A DNA stretch of 64,000 bases from Paenibacillus alkaliterrae (GCF_021532375.1 NZ_JAKGAP010000008.1:1-64000); one strand, 5' to 3'. Counted from the first letter of the stretch, positions 40,928 to 50,215 are shown. Translations and numbers: made by a program. The notes: generated by a model from the letters alone, not told the origin.

Positions 40928-42424
40928 ATGAGCTATGTTATCGGTATAGATTTAGGAACGAGCGCGGTAAAAGCGCTGCTCGTCGACCGTAATGGTACGG
41001 TAGCCGCGGAAGCATCCCGCAGCTACCCGCTGTTCCATGAACATTCCGGCTGGAGCGAGCAAAGGCCGGATGACTGGGTAGACGCGACGATTGAAGCGCT
41101 GCATGAGCTCGCTTCGACAGCCGGCATCGACGCCGCTGCCATTGAAGGCATCAGTTTCTCCGGCCAAATGCACGGATTAGTGCTGCTGGACGAGGAAGGC
41201 AATCCGGTTCGCAACGCGATATTGTGGAACGATACCCGCACGACGGAGCAATGCCGCGAAATCGAGCGTACGCTTGGCGGCAAGCTGCTCAGCGTGACGC
41301 GCAATCCAGCGCTGGAGGGCTTCACGCTTCCTAAGATCCTTTGGGTTCGTCAGTATGAGCCGGAAGCTTTCGCGAAAGCGAAGCTGTTCCTTCTTCCGAA
41401 GGACTATCTGCGTTACCGTCTGACGGGCGAGCTGCATATGGACTATTCCGATGCGGCAGGTACGCTATTGCTGGATGTAGCAGGCAAAGCATGGAGCAAT
41501 GAAGTGCTTGAAGCGTTCGGGCTCTCGGCCAGCTTCTGCCCGCCGCTTGTCGAATCGCACGGCCTGGTCGGAACGCTGCTTCCGCAAATGGCGGAGCGCA
41601 CGGGCATGCCGGCGGCAACTAAGGTATTCGCGGGCGGCGCCGATAATGCGTGCGGAGCGATCGGTTCCGGCATTTTGTCCGAGGGGCTTACGCTTTGCAG
41701 CATCGGCACGTCCGGCGTCATCCTCTCCTACGAGAATGACAAAACGAAGGATTTCGCCGGCAAGGTGCATTTCTTCAACCATGGCAAAGAGGATTCCTTC
41801 TACGTGATGGGCGTTACCCTCGCGGCAGGCTACAGCCTCAGCTGGTTCAAGAAAACGTTCGCGCCGAACGAGTCTTTCGATCAATTGCTTGAGGGCGTAG
41901 GGGATGTTAAACCGGGAGCGGGCGGCTTGCTGTTCACGCCGTACCTCGTCGGCGAGCGTACACCGCATGCCGATTCCGTCATCCGCGCCAGCTTCATCGG
42001 CGTCGACGGCTCGCATGAGCGCAAACACTTCGCCCGGGCGGTAATGGAGGGAATTACTTTCTCGCTTAACGAGTCGGTCGATATGTTCCGCCGTGCCGGC
42101 AAAACGGTCGGTACGATCATCTCGATTGGCGGAGGCGCGCAAAACCCGGTCTGGCTGCAAATGCAGGCCGACATCTTTAATGCTGATGTCGTTGCGCTCG
42201 AGAACGAGCAAGGACCGGGACTAGGAGCTGCAATGCTTGCAGCTTACGGCTCCGGATGGTTCGACAGCCTCAAGTCGTGCGCGGACAAATTCGTGAAGCA
42301 TGCGGATTCCTACTCGCCGCAGCCGGAAGCGGCAGCGGCTTATGAGGACATTTTCAAAGTTTATCAACAGGTATATGAGCAAACCCGCAGCTTGAATGAG
42401 GCGATAGCGCCTTATCGCGGTTAA
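40928..42424 (+). CDS. xylB: Xylulokinase
   Basis: A 498-residue FGGY-family kinase that phosphorylates D-xylulose to xylulose-5-phosphate for the pentose phosphate pathway. The two actin-like halves are clear: YVIGIDLGTSAVKALLVD at the N-terminus, SFSGQMHGLVLLD, WNDTRT, the DYSDAAGTLLLDV segment, GGADNACGAIG, GTSGVI and the C-terminal SIGGGAQNPVWLQMQADIF. The upstream site is GGGAGG. Second gene of the xylAB operon, ending at a strong terminator. Confidence 0.97.
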   Translation: MSYVIGIDLGTSAVKALLVDRNGTVAAEASRSYPLFHEHSGWSEQRPDDWVDATIEALHELASTAGIDAAAIEGISFSGQMHGLVLLDEEGNPVRNAILWNDTRTTEQCREIERTLGGKLLSVTRNPALEGFTLPKILWVRQYEPEAFAKAKLFLLPKDYLRYRLTGELHMDYSDAAGTLLLDVAGKAWSNEVLEAFGLSASFCPPLVESHGLVGTLLPQMAERTGMPAATKVFAGGADNACGAIGSGILSEGLTLCSIGTSGVILSYENDKTKDFAGKVHFFNHGKEDSFYVMGVTLAAGYSLSWFKKTFAPNESFDQLLEGVGDVKPGAGGLLFTPYLVGERTPHADSVIRASFIGVDGSHERKHFARAVMEGITFSLNESVDMFRRAGKTVGTIISIGGGAQNPVWLQMQADIFNADVVALENEQGPGLGAAMLAAYGSGWFDSLKSCADKFVKHADSYSPQPEAAAAYEDIFKVYQQVYEQTRSLNEAIAPYRG

Positions 42425-42439
42425 GCTGTACAGATAGAA

Positions 42440-42480
42440 AGGGCTGTTATCCTCGCGAGAGGATGACAGCTCTTTTTTTT
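42440..42480 (+). terminator. Terminator of the xylAB operon
   Basis: AGGGCTGTTATCCTC (42440-42454) pairs with GAGGATGACAGCTCT (42459-42473) over GCGA, then eight T. Confidence 0.92.
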
Positions 42481-42488
42481 GTATAAAC

Positions 42489-42596
42489 ATGACTTATGCA
42501 GTTCGTCCCATTTGATGGAAGCTGTTTTATTATCATAGAAGATGGATTTATACAGTAACTCTTCGGTCCCAAGCCCCGATTGGCGCGCTATAAATA
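42489..42596 (+). repeat. Intergenic repeat family, copy B
   Basis: Same order as copy A: CAGTTCGTCCCAT, GGAAGCTGTTTTATTATCATAG, AGATGGATTTATACAGTAACT, CCCAAGCCCCG and GGCGCGCTATAA, with only one unit. It lies between the xylAB terminator and the TIM-barrel gene. The rest of the gap to 42725 is AT-rich and shows no gene. Confidence 0.85.
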
Positions 42597-42725
42597 AAGG
42601 ATATTTCTTGGCATTGCTTAATTATGCTAAAATTGAATATGTGCTAATCGAAGGGGCGGATCCATCTCATATTTCTTTCGAGCTTGCGCCTTTATTTTTA
42701 GTTTCCACTTCTAGGGAGGGTTATT

Positions 42726-43517
42726 ATGAAACTGCAATTATTTCATGCTTTTTGGGGCATGAACGGGTCATTGAGGGAGAAATTCGAGCGTGCTGCGTCG
42801 AACGGTTATCAAGGAATTGAAACGGGGCTTCCGGGAGCGAACGACAAGAATGAGTTCAAGGAGCTGCTGCAGGAGTTCGGCCTGCTGTATATCCCTCAGA
42901 TCTACTCGTACGGCAATCATAAGGAAACCTATCACGAGCAATTGGAAAATACGTTGGAATTTTCTCCGCTCTTCGTAAATTCGCATACCGGCAAAGATTA
43001 TTTGGCGGAGGAAGAGCAATTAACCTTGTTTGAATTCGCTTTGAGCAAGGAAAAGGAACTCGGCGTCGCCGTGGCGCATGAAACCCACAGGGGACGCGCC
43101 ATGTTTACTCCGCGCGCTACCGTGAAGCTGCTTAAGCAATTCCCCGATTTGAAAATTACGGCAGATTTCAGCCATTTTACATGCGTTTGCGAATCGTTGC
43201 TTCATGATCAGGAAGAGGATTTGGCCTTTATGATTGGGCGCACCCTGCATACGCATGGAAGAGTGGGTTATACGCAAGGACCTCAGGTTCCTCATCCTGC
43301 AGCGCCTGAATATGCGGAGGAGCTGGCAAGATTCGAGGGCTGGTGGGATGAGATTTGGAAGCAGCACCGCCAAGCAGGCAAGCCGCATACGACGGTGACA
43401 CCCGAGTTCGGACCGGTCAACTACATGCCGCGTATTCCGTTCACGGGCGAGCCGACAGCGGATTTGTTTGAGGTCAATCAATTTATCGCGAAGCGCTTCT
43501 CTGAGAAATATAACTAA
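42726..43517 (+). CDS. Xylose isomerase-like TIM-barrel (sugar phosphate isomerase/epimerase)
   Basis: A 263-residue cytoplasmic protein of the AP-endonuclease-2/sugar isomerase fold. Signs are the opening KLQLFHAFWG, GYQGIETGL, FVNSHTGKD, AVAHETHRGRAMFTP (metal-binding His/Glu), LKITADFSHFTC and the C-terminal TVTPEFGPVNYMP. Relatives act on ketoses, inositol or unknown sugars. ATG follows AGGGAGGG. It is a single gene between a repeat copy and a bidirectional terminator; its place after xylAB hints at sugar metabolism, without a defined reaction. Confidence 0.82.
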   Translation: MKLQLFHAFWGMNGSLREKFERAASNGYQGIETGLPGANDKNEFKELLQEFGLLYIPQIYSYGNHKETYHEQLENTLEFSPLFVNSHTGKDYLAEEEQLTLFEFALSKEKELGVAVAHETHRGRAMFTPRATVKLLKQFPDLKITADFSHFTCVCESLLHDQEEDLAFMIGRTLHTHGRVGYTQGPQVPHPAAPEYAEELARFEGWWDEIWKQHRQAGKPHTTVTPEFGPVNYMPRIPFTGEPTADLFEVNQFIAKRFSEKYN

Positions 43518-43536
43518 ATTCGAATCTGTTGCTTAC

Positions 43537-43587
43537 AAAAGGCAGCTTAATCCCGGCGGATATTTCACCGGGTAAGGCTGCCTTTTT
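43537..43587. terminator. Bidirectional terminator
   Basis: AAAAGGCAGCTTAATCCCGG (43537-43556) pairs with CCGGGTAAGGCTGCCTTTTT (43568-43587) with small bulges. It serves both the TIM-barrel gene and the convergent AraC regulator. Confidence 0.92.
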
Positions 43588-43598
43588 CCGTGTAATCA

Positions 43599-44549
43599 TT
43601 ATGCTTGCCCGGTTTGCATTCCGCTTCCGCTGCGGGCTTTGCGCCATTCGGTCGGCGTAACGCCCACGAAGCGCTTGAACACGGTAGCAAAATGCTGACT
43701 CGATTGATATCCTAACCGATGCGTAATGTCTGTTACGGAATCTTGGGATTCCGTAAGCTGACGGCAAGCTTCCTTCACGCGGAGCCGCTCGACGAATGTG
43801 ATGGGCGGCTCTCCGGTATATTCCTGAAACGTGCGGTAGAAATGGGAAGCGCTGACGCCTGCGAATGCGGCCAGCTTCTCCACGGAAGGCCGCCACTCCG
43901 GTTCCTTGCCCATTTTGTCGATAAGCATGTCGAATTGACGCAATAAATCATCCGCCACTGCGCTGGTGCCAGCGCCAGGCTGAATAAAGGCAAGCAGCAA
44001 GTCAAGAAGAGCATGACGCACAGCCATACTTTGTAAAGGACTTTCATTCATCAGCGCTTTTTTTAATTTCTTGAAAGACTCAACGGGATTTAATCCGATA
44101 TGAACCACTCGCGGTAATTTCGCGAGAGCTTGTTCGATAAGCTTGCTTTCCTCCGGCGAGAGCCGGAGCCATCCTTGATGATGGGGAACGGCTATAATGA
44201 TCCACCAAAACTTGCATGGCTCTATGACATTGAAGCCGCCGCGGTGTTTCTCTCCGGGACGCGAATAGAACAAATCGCCGGCCTGCGTTTCGTATATGAC
44301 GTCATTTAGCTCCCAGCTGGCTTTTCCCCGCTCTATGAGAACGAATTCGTAGCATCCCGGGTGTTCATGCTCGAAGAGCGGCAGCGCTTTGCGTATTTCA
44401 TCGCTTCCGAACATGACGAATTCCGGTACCAGGCTGATAAGCGGATCACTTTCCGTATTGTAGGTCCAACGCGCGTTTCGGGGTACCGTGGAGCTCCCGG
44501 GCTCTTTTGAAATCAGACTGCTGTCATCCGAATATGGCTTATCCTCCAA
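43599..44549 (-). CDS. AraC-family regulator with cupin sensor
   Basis: A 316-residue transcription factor. The N-terminal cupin-like half (about 40-150; HEHPGCYEFVLIERG, AGDLFYSRPGEKHRGGF) probably senses a small metabolite. The C-terminal half has two helix-turn-helix motifs (AGVSASHFYRTFQEYTGEPP and DITHRLGYQSSQHFATVFKR). TTG at 44549 is preferred because AAAGAGAGG lies six bases before it; the ATG at 44570 lacks a site. It is divergent from the dioxygenase gene with 133 bases between, the normal arrangement for an activator and its target. Confidence 0.88.
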   Translation of the reverse strand: MEDKPYSDDSSLISKEPGSSTVPRNARWTYNTESDPLISLVPEFVMFGSDEIRKALPLFEHEHPGCYEFVLIERGKASWELNDVIYETQAGDLFYSRPGEKHRGGFNVIEPCKFWWIIIAVPHHQGWLRLSPEESKLIEQALAKLPRVVHIGLNPVESFKKLKKALMNESPLQSMAVRHALLDLLLAFIQPGAGTSAVADDLLRQFDMLIDKMGKEPEWRPSVEKLAAFAGVSASHFYRTFQEYTGEPPITFVERLRVKEACRQLTESQDSVTDITHRLGYQSSQHFATVFKRFVGVTPTEWRKARSGSGMQTGQA

Positions 44550-44682
44550 GGGTATCCTCTCTTTCCCCATATGTTTCTATGTGTGTTCTTATGTTTCTTA
44601 TCCTACTTCGTAATAACAAGAACGTCAAACGATGCCCTCAAGGGTTAAGATGAAGACAACCACATTAAAGGAGGATTTATCA

Positions 44683-45519
44683 ATGACATTACAAGCGGAA
44701 CGCCAGTATAAAATTACGCAGCAGGATAAGGAAACATTTAATCGAGACGGGTATTGGATCAGTCCGAAGCTGATCGACGACGAGCAAATCGAGCGTTTGC
44801 GCAAGGCGCATGAGCGTGTCTGGTCGGGCGATTACGACGGCGACGGGGTGCCTATGAATCCATTCCGGCTTAGCGGCAACCCGGATGCGCTTCGTAAATT
44901 TGATAACGGCTGGTGGATCAACGACGAGGTGCGCAAGGTCGTTACCGATCCTTTTATCGGACAGCTGTCGGCTGATTTGCTCGAGACGGATGAAATTCGG
45001 CTGTGGCATGATCAGGTCATTTATAAGCCGGGCATAGGCAACAAGACCTCCGGGGATGGCAATGTAGGCTGGCATCAGGATTACGGTTACTGGCAATGTT
45101 CGGACACGCCCGATATGATCACCGTTTGGATCGCACTGCAGGATACGGATTTGACGAACGGCGGCATGATGACGATATTGGGATCGCATAAGTGGGGACT
45201 GATACAAGGCAGTGACTCCTTCTTCAATCAAGACTTGGAGGGATTGCAGCAAAAGTATTCGGGAGGCCGCGACTGGATTGAAGAGCCCTGCATCTTGAAA
45301 GCAGGCCAAGCAAGCTTTCATCACGCTCTTACGTTTCACGGCTCGGGACCGAATCGTACGAATGATCCGCGCCTTTCCGTTGTAGCGCATGTCATGAAGG
45401 GCGGAACGAGCTATCGCGCCGGCGTCCAGCGTCATGAAAACATCCGCCTGATCGGCCCGCGTCCGGTCAATGGCCAAGCCTTCGCAAACGACTTTTTCCC
45501 TGTATTATACAAAAAATAA
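44683..45519 (+). CDS. Phytanoyl-CoA dioxygenase-family oxygenase
   Basis: A 278-residue Fe(II)/2-oxoglutarate dioxygenase. The facial triad is visible: His and Asp in GWHQDYGYW, and the distal His in ALTFHGSGPNRT, with the 2-oxoglutarate-binding Arg in NDPRLSVV. DGYWISPKLI and NGGMMTILGSHKWG are typical of the PhyH family, whose bacterial members hydroxylate diverse small molecules. ATG at 44683 follows AAAGGAGG; the frame extends upstream without a site. Divergent from the AraC regulator, which likely controls it. The substrate is unknown. Confidence 0.87.
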   Translation: MTLQAERQYKITQQDKETFNRDGYWISPKLIDDEQIERLRKAHERVWSGDYDGDGVPMNPFRLSGNPDALRKFDNGWWINDEVRKVVTDPFIGQLSADLLETDEIRLWHDQVIYKPGIGNKTSGDGNVGWHQDYGYWQCSDTPDMITVWIALQDTDLTNGGMMTILGSHKWGLIQGSDSFFNQDLEGLQQKYSGGRDWIEEPCILKAGQASFHHALTFHGSGPNRTNDPRLSVVAHVMKGGTSYRAGVQRHENIRLIGPRPVNGQAFANDFFPVLYKK

Positions 45520-45596
45520 CAGCAGACCCTATCGGCGAAGACCTCTGGAATTTCATTTCCAGCGGATCGATCGATCTCCACAAAGCCATCGATATT

Positions 45597-45645
45597 AGCA
45601 CTAAAACCATGCAGACCGATAAGGGGCATGGTTTTAGTGCTATTT
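45597..45645 (+). terminator. Terminator with 16-bp perfect stem
   Basis: AGCACTAAAACCATGC (45597-45612) and GCATGGTTTTAGTGCT (45626-45641) are exact complements over 13 bases, followed by ATTTT. It ends the dioxygenase transcript. The rest of the 45520-45830 gap shows nothing further that I can name. Confidence 0.85.
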
Positions 45646-45830
45646 TCTGCAATCGTATTTGGAAATTTCACTGCTCGGCTTCGGCATTAAACATAAAGCT
45701 TTCCCGGATTCATGGGGGGACCCCGCGAATATAGCAGGAAAGACAGAAGTATATATGAAGTTATGAAGTATCTGCGGAGGGATGGAGAATACTTGATCTT
45801 GCGCGATAATGCTGAAAGGGTGTGTGGGCA

Positions 45831-47396
45831 TTGAGGATATATATTGCCGATGACGGAGATACGCTTAGAACAATCGCTCAAAAAAACGATGTCGAAATCA
45901 GGCAGCTGATTTCACTCAATCCGTTTATCCCAAGCATCGATCTTAATATCGCAGGCAAATCGGTGAAGCTGCCTTCTCCGTCCGTCACAATTAGGACCGA
46001 TGCCCCTCTCCTTTCTTGCGATCTATTTATCCCTCAGGTTTCATTGGAACGAATGGCTCAGACCGACTATGATGTGATTGTCGTCGGAACAGGTGCGGGA
46101 GGAGGGGCGGCAATTTGGCGGTTATGCGATCAATTGAGGGATACCGGAAAAAAGATCGGCGTCGTTGAAGCAGGGCCTGTTTTGCTGCAAACACATGCAG
46201 ATAATCTCCCCATATTGAGCGAACAGTTATCTTTCCAAAATGTATCGGTACCGACCGGGAATTTTTTGAGGACGAGATTGGTTTATGCGCTGGGGGGAAG
46301 AATGTTATATTGGTCGCTCGTCAGTCCCCGAATGTACGTTGGCGAACTGGCTCGTTTCCCTGTCACTTTGCAAGGGATGGAATTATATTACAACCTAGCC
46401 GAACAGATCATGAACGTCACGACGCGCATGAAACCTTCTCCCTACATGAATCCGTTTGCGCAAATCCTGTTGACCCGACTTTGGGAGGGAGGTTTTCCCG
46501 AAGCGACAGTCGGACCGTTGGCTTCTAACTTTGAGCCTGAAAAATATGGTTCCGTCGTTCATTTCAGTTCCCTTTCTTTTTTGGGCGAAGGCTTAAAGCA
46601 GCGGCCTTTCGATTTGGCCGTCAATGCCAGAGCGGTACAAATTCTCACCGAACAAGGCAAAGCGGCCGGCGTCAAGGTTATGACTCCAGAAAAAAAATCC
46701 TACGTTTTATCTGCAAAAAAAGTCGTTTTATCGGCCAGCGCTTTTGAAACGCCGCGGCTGCTGCTTTATTCCGGAATTGAAGGGAGAGCAATCGGACACT
46801 ATTTGACACACCATACTCATTTGGAATTCAACTTTAAAACAAGCCTTATGCGAAAAGATTTGCCGGATACCGGACCGGTCTTTATAATGCTTCCCCAAAC
46901 CGAAAACCGTCCTTATCAGTTTGTATTCAACGTCACGGTTCAAATACTGGAACCGATAGCGGAGCTTGAAGTGAGGGGCGGCGTTTTCGGCAAGGTTGAG
47001 CCGCGTTTTGAAAACAAGGTGACGTTGAACCCGCTAATGAAGGATGAATATGGCGTACCGATGCTGCAAGTCGATTTTTCCTATAGTGAACAAGATGAAG
47101 CGGTTATGGCCCAAATGGCGGATGCTGTCAAAACGTTCGCTGCTGTCATGGGGGCTAGTATGGAACCCGAGATCCAGAGGATTACGGGGAGGGATTATCA
47201 CGAAGCCGGAACCTGTCGTATGGGCGATGATCCCGCCACTTCCGCAACGAATCGGTTCGGGCAAATTCATAACGTATCCGGTCTATATGTCGCGGATAAC
47301 AGTGTGCTTCCTTCTACCGGAGCTGCCAACCCGACGCTTACCACCGTGGCCATGGCTATCCGTACGGCAGATCATATCGCGCAAAACTTAAGATGA
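45831..47396 (+). CDS. LysM domain fused to a GMC-family FAD oxidoreductase
   Basis: A 521-residue protein of unusual build. Residues 1-48 are a LysM domain (RIYIADDGDTLRTIAQKNDV ... NLNIAGKSVKLP), normally used to bind peptidoglycan or chitin. From about residue 77 the chain is a GMC oxidoreductase: dinucleotide fold VIVVGTGAGGGAAIWRL, the GGRMLYW segment, and the C-terminal domain with EAGTCRMG and NPTLTTVAMAIRTADHI. No signal peptide precedes the LysM. The TTG at 45831 follows AAAGGGTG by eight bases; the GTG at 45822 overlaps it. GMC enzymes oxidise alcohols, often sugars. How LysM is used here is open: export by an unknown route or action after lysis or in spores. Confidence 0.85.
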   Translation: MRIYIADDGDTLRTIAQKNDVEIRQLISLNPFIPSIDLNIAGKSVKLPSPSVTIRTDAPLLSCDLFIPQVSLERMAQTDYDVIVVGTGAGGGAAIWRLCDQLRDTGKKIGVVEAGPVLLQTHADNLPILSEQLSFQNVSVPTGNFLRTRLVYALGGRMLYWSLVSPRMYVGELARFPVTLQGMELYYNLAEQIMNVTTRMKPSPYMNPFAQILLTRLWEGGFPEATVGPLASNFEPEKYGSVVHFSSLSFLGEGLKQRPFDLAVNARAVQILTEQGKAAGVKVMTPEKKSYVLSAKKVVLSASAFETPRLLLYSGIEGRAIGHYLTHHTHLEFNFKTSLMRKDLPDTGPVFIMLPQTENRPYQFVFNVTVQILEPIAELEVRGGVFGKVEPRFENKVTLNPLMKDEYGVPMLQVDFSYSEQDEAVMAQMADAVKTFAAVMGASMEPEIQRITGRDYHEAGTCRMGDDPATSATNRFGQIHNVSGLYVADNSVLPSTGAANPTLTTVAMAIRTADHIAQNLR

Positions 47397-47460
47397 AGAA
47401 TGACATTAATTTCGGAAAATTTGGCATGCTATAACAAATGATTGGAAAGGAAGATGAGAA

Positions 47461-47871
47461 ATGACTTTTAACTCAGCATTATTGTTTGATTTTAACGATG
47501 CCCAGAGCGCTTCGCTTGCTTGCGAAACGCTGCAGCAGCTCGGTTACGAGACTGTTCTGCATGAGGGAAGCCGCATGCATGTTCATTTGGAAGGCAGCGA
47601 TCTGACGTCGGCGCTCGAAATCGCGCAGGCACATGGCGGGCAGCTGGTCGAGCAAGCCCGGATCTCACAAGGGGCATTAACCGACACCGCGTATTCGCTT
47701 GATGCAATTGCCATACCTGCCCATCTGGTGAATGAGGAGTGGTCATCATCAGACGAGCAGTTTGAGGAAGCAGAGGGGCTGCGCAATCGAGATGACGATG
47801 CCGGCTTCAATGACGAGTTTTTGCCTGATCCCGGCACTTACGACCATTTTTCCGGAGATGTGCGGGCTTAG
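47461..47871 (+). CDS. Hypothetical small acidic protein
   Basis: A 136-residue protein I do not recognise. The first 65 residues have a beta-alpha-beta pattern (ALLFDFNDAQSASLACETLQ, YETVLHEGSRMHVHLEG) like a ferredoxin-type or ACT-like fold; the rest is acidic and probably disordered (EEWSSSDEQFEEAEGLRNRD). ATG follows AAGGAAG. It stands alone between the LysM-GMC gene and a strong terminator. Confidence 0.75.
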   Translation: MTFNSALLFDFNDAQSASLACETLQQLGYETVLHEGSRMHVHLEGSDLTSALEIAQAHGGQLVEQARISQGALTDTAYSLDAIAIPAHLVNEEWSSSDEQFEEAEGLRNRDDDAGFNDEFLPDPGTYDHFSGDVRA

Positions 47872-47887
47872 AGCGAATAAGGATACG

Positions 47888-47936
47888 AAAGAGGCTGCAG
47901 CCAAGTCATAGCGCTTGGCCCGCAGCCTCTTTCGTT
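47888..47936. terminator. Bidirectional terminator
   Basis: AAAGAGGCTGC plus GCCAAG (from 47888) pairs with CTTGGC plus GCAGCCTCTTT (to 47932). It separates the hypothetical gene from the convergent flavoprotein gene. Confidence 0.9.
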
Positions 47937-47937
47937 T

Positions 47938-49194
47938 TTATTTGAGCACGGCGTTTTGGCCTGCCGTGTACCCTGTCGAGAAAGCAGCCGTAATGTTGTA
48001 TCCTCCCGTATAGCCATGGATATCCAAAATTTCTCCGCAGAAGTACAGTCCTTCCATCAGCTTCGATTGCATCGTCTTCGGATCGATTTCCTTCAAATTT
48101 ATGCCTCCGCCGGTTACGAAAGCATCTTCTATAGACAAGGTACCGTACACTCGAATCGGAAAATGCTTGATAAGCTGCGATAGGGCTAACCAATCCTGCT
48201 TCGGAATATGATCGAAGGTAAGGCTATCCGGAAGTCCGGCCTTCCGAAGCAGGAGCGGAATCATTTTTTCGGGCATATAGCCCTTGAGCACGTTCTTGAT
48301 CGTTTTCTTGGATTCCTGCTCGGCCAGCCTCAGCGTTTCCCGGTAGACCTCGTCTTTGCTCTTGTCAGGCAGCAAGTCGACAGCTACCTCAATATTGCCC
48401 GTGCCGAACTGCTTCAATGCCTTCACGACAAACTGGCTGCACCTTAGAACGATCGGACCCGAGATGCCGAAGTGAGTGAAGAGCATATCGCCCCGATGCG
48501 ATATGACGGGTTTACCCTTCGGGCTCCATACGGACAGCGCCACATCCCGAAGCGACAGCCCTTGAAGCTCTTTACTTGTTATGAAGGGCTCGTTCGACGT
48601 GAGAGGCACCTCGGTTGGAAAGAGTTCCGTTACCGTATGGCCGGCTTTCTCCGCCCACGGATAGCCGTCTCCAGTTGAGCCGGTCTGAGGCACCGATTTG
48701 CCGCCGGAGGCGACGATAACGCTTCTGCCGCGAAAAACTTCACCGGATTTTAACCGGACGCCTTCGACTCTTCCATCCGCATACATGATATGATCGACGG
48801 GAGCGTTGAGATGAATTTTGACTCCTTGCTTGCGTACTTGACCCACGAGCGTGTCTACGACGGTTTTCGCTTTGTCGGAAACGGGAAACATACGTCCGTT
48901 ATCCTCTTCCTTAAGCGCTATGCCAAGGTTCTCGAAAAATGCGATAATATCTTTATTATTAAAGTTAGAGAAGCTGCTGTGCAGAAACCGCCCGTTGCCG
49001 GGTATATGCTTGATCAGCTCGTCCAAGTCCTTATTGTTGGTTACATTACATCTGCCGCCGCCGGATATGCCGAGCTTGCGTCCCAGCTTGTCGCCTTTGT
49101 CGAGCAAAAGCACGCTTGCGCCATTCTTGCTAGCCGCTATGCTGGCCATTAATCCGGCGGAGCCGCCGCCGATTACAATTGCATCATATTGCAT
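47938..49194 (-). CDS. HI0933-family FAD-dependent oxidoreductase
   Basis: A 418-residue flavoprotein of the HI0933/YtfP/BaiN group. The N-terminal FAD fold reads [20 protein letters not shown], followed by [16 protein letters not shown] and [11 protein letters not shown]. The middle has [17 protein letters not shown], and the C-terminal [20 protein letters not shown] and [17 protein letters not shown] close the fold. Physiological substrates of most members are unknown; some reduce flavin-dependent dehydro-compounds. The gene is single; its start lies next to the divergent hydrolase gene. Confidence 0.92.
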   Translation of the reverse strand: MQYDAIVIGGGSAGLMASIAASKNGASVLLLDKGDKLGRKLGISGGGRCNVTNNKDLDELIKHIPGNGRFLHSSFSNFNNKDIIAFFENLGIALKEEDNGRMFPVSDKAKTVVDTLVGQVRKQGVKIHLNAPVDHIMYADGRVEGVRLKSGEVFRGRSVIVASGGKSVPQTGSTGDGYPWAEKAGHTVTELFPTEVPLTSNEPFITSKELQGLSLRDVALSVWSPKGKPVISHRGDMLFTHFGISGPIVLRCSQFVVKALKQFGTGNIEVAVDLLPDKSKDEVYRETLRLAEQESKKTIKNVLKGYMPEKMIPLLLRKAGLPDSLTFDHIPKQDWLALSQLIKHFPIRVYGTLSIEDAFVTGGGINLKEIDPKTMQSKLMEGLYFCGEILDIHGYTGGYNITAAFSTGYTAGQNAVLK

Positions 49195-49257
49195 TTCGAT
49201 CCACCTGCTATTTTAATTAGTATGACTATCATACCACAAAAGAAAGGCGGCGTTGCG

Positions 49258-50100
49258 ATGTTGCGCGAGGAATGGCATTCAATCGGTGCAAATAAGGCTT
49301 ATCTTTTCATTCGGGAATGGAAACCGGAAGCTGCGCGGGTAAAAGCGGCCGTTTGTCTCGTGCATGGAATGGGGGAGCATGGCGATCGCTACAGCCACGT
49401 CGCGGAGTATTTCACCGAAGCAGGTTATGCGCTCATGGCGTTAGATCAGTACGGTCATGGCCGCTCCTCCGGCAAACGGGGCCACCTGAATTCGCTTATT
49501 GCAGCAGCCAGCGATACTGGCCTTATCATAGAAGAGGCAGGTAAAAGACACCCAGACGTACCTGTCTTCCTATACGGTCACAGCATGGGCGGAAATGTGG
49601 CGTTAAATTGCGCTTTGCGCCTTAATCCGCCAATTAAAGGACTCATTCTAACGAGCCCATGGCTTCGTCTTGCGTTTAAGCCCCATCCGGCGGTAGAGTG
49701 GATTGGACGCAGGCTGGCTTCAATCGTACCGGCGCTTCAGCAAGAAACCGGCCTTAATCCCGCGGATTTATATCGTCCGGGCTATGCCAAGGCCGCGCCT
49801 ATCGTGGAGGATCCGTTATGCCATACCAAAATTACGCTCCATACCTATCGCGAAATCGATGCCGGCGGCGAATGGGCGCTTGCGCACGCAGACAGTCTGG
49901 AGGTGCCCGTGCTGCTTATGCATGGTTCCTCCGACCGGATCACTTCACTTGCAGCAAGCGAGCTGTTAGCGGAGCGGCTTGGCGCGAAATGCGAATGGAA
50001 AATTCGGGAGGGCGGCTTCCACGAGCTTCATAATGATGTGGAGGGCGAGCAAAACATAAAGCAAATCATCGATTGGATAGAACTACAATTGTCAAAATAA
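49258..50100 (+). CDS. Alpha/beta hydrolase, monoacylglycerol lipase type
   Basis: A 280-residue cytoplasmic hydrolase. The oxyanion segment VHGMGEHGDRY, nucleophile Ser in YGHSMGGN, acid Asp in HGSSDRITS and His in GFHELHND form the complete site. HGxxEH after the first strand is typical of monoglyceride lipases and lysophospholipases. ATG at 49258 follows AAAGGCGG by eight bases; the frame extends back over the divergent gene start without a site. It likely cleaves acylglycerols or similar esters. Confidence 0.88.
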   Translation: MLREEWHSIGANKAYLFIREWKPEAARVKAAVCLVHGMGEHGDRYSHVAEYFTEAGYALMALDQYGHGRSSGKRGHLNSLIAAASDTGLIIEEAGKRHPDVPVFLYGHSMGGNVALNCALRLNPPIKGLILTSPWLRLAFKPHPAVEWIGRRLASIVPALQQETGLNPADLYRPGYAKAAPIVEDPLCHTKITLHTYREIDAGGEWALAHADSLEVPVLLMHGSSDRITSLAASELLAERLGAKCEWKIREGGFHELHNDVEGEQNIKQIIDWIELQLSK

Positions 50101-50215
50101 ATCGTTTATGTTTTAATCGTTTATAGTTTAATAAATTTGGTATTAAGGAAAAAATCCATATTTTACTACATATATGGCATGTATTCGGAAAGAGAGTAGA
50201 GGGAGCCGATCATCC

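Noticed and set aside
41465..42211. 248-residue minus-strand frame in xylB
   Set aside because: Antisense to a clear xylulokinase; no binding site or domain.
42542..42820. 92-residue frame across repeat copy B and the TIM-barrel start
   Set aside because: Begins inside the repeat and overlaps the TIM-barrel gene in another frame; the GAGGG site belongs to that gene.
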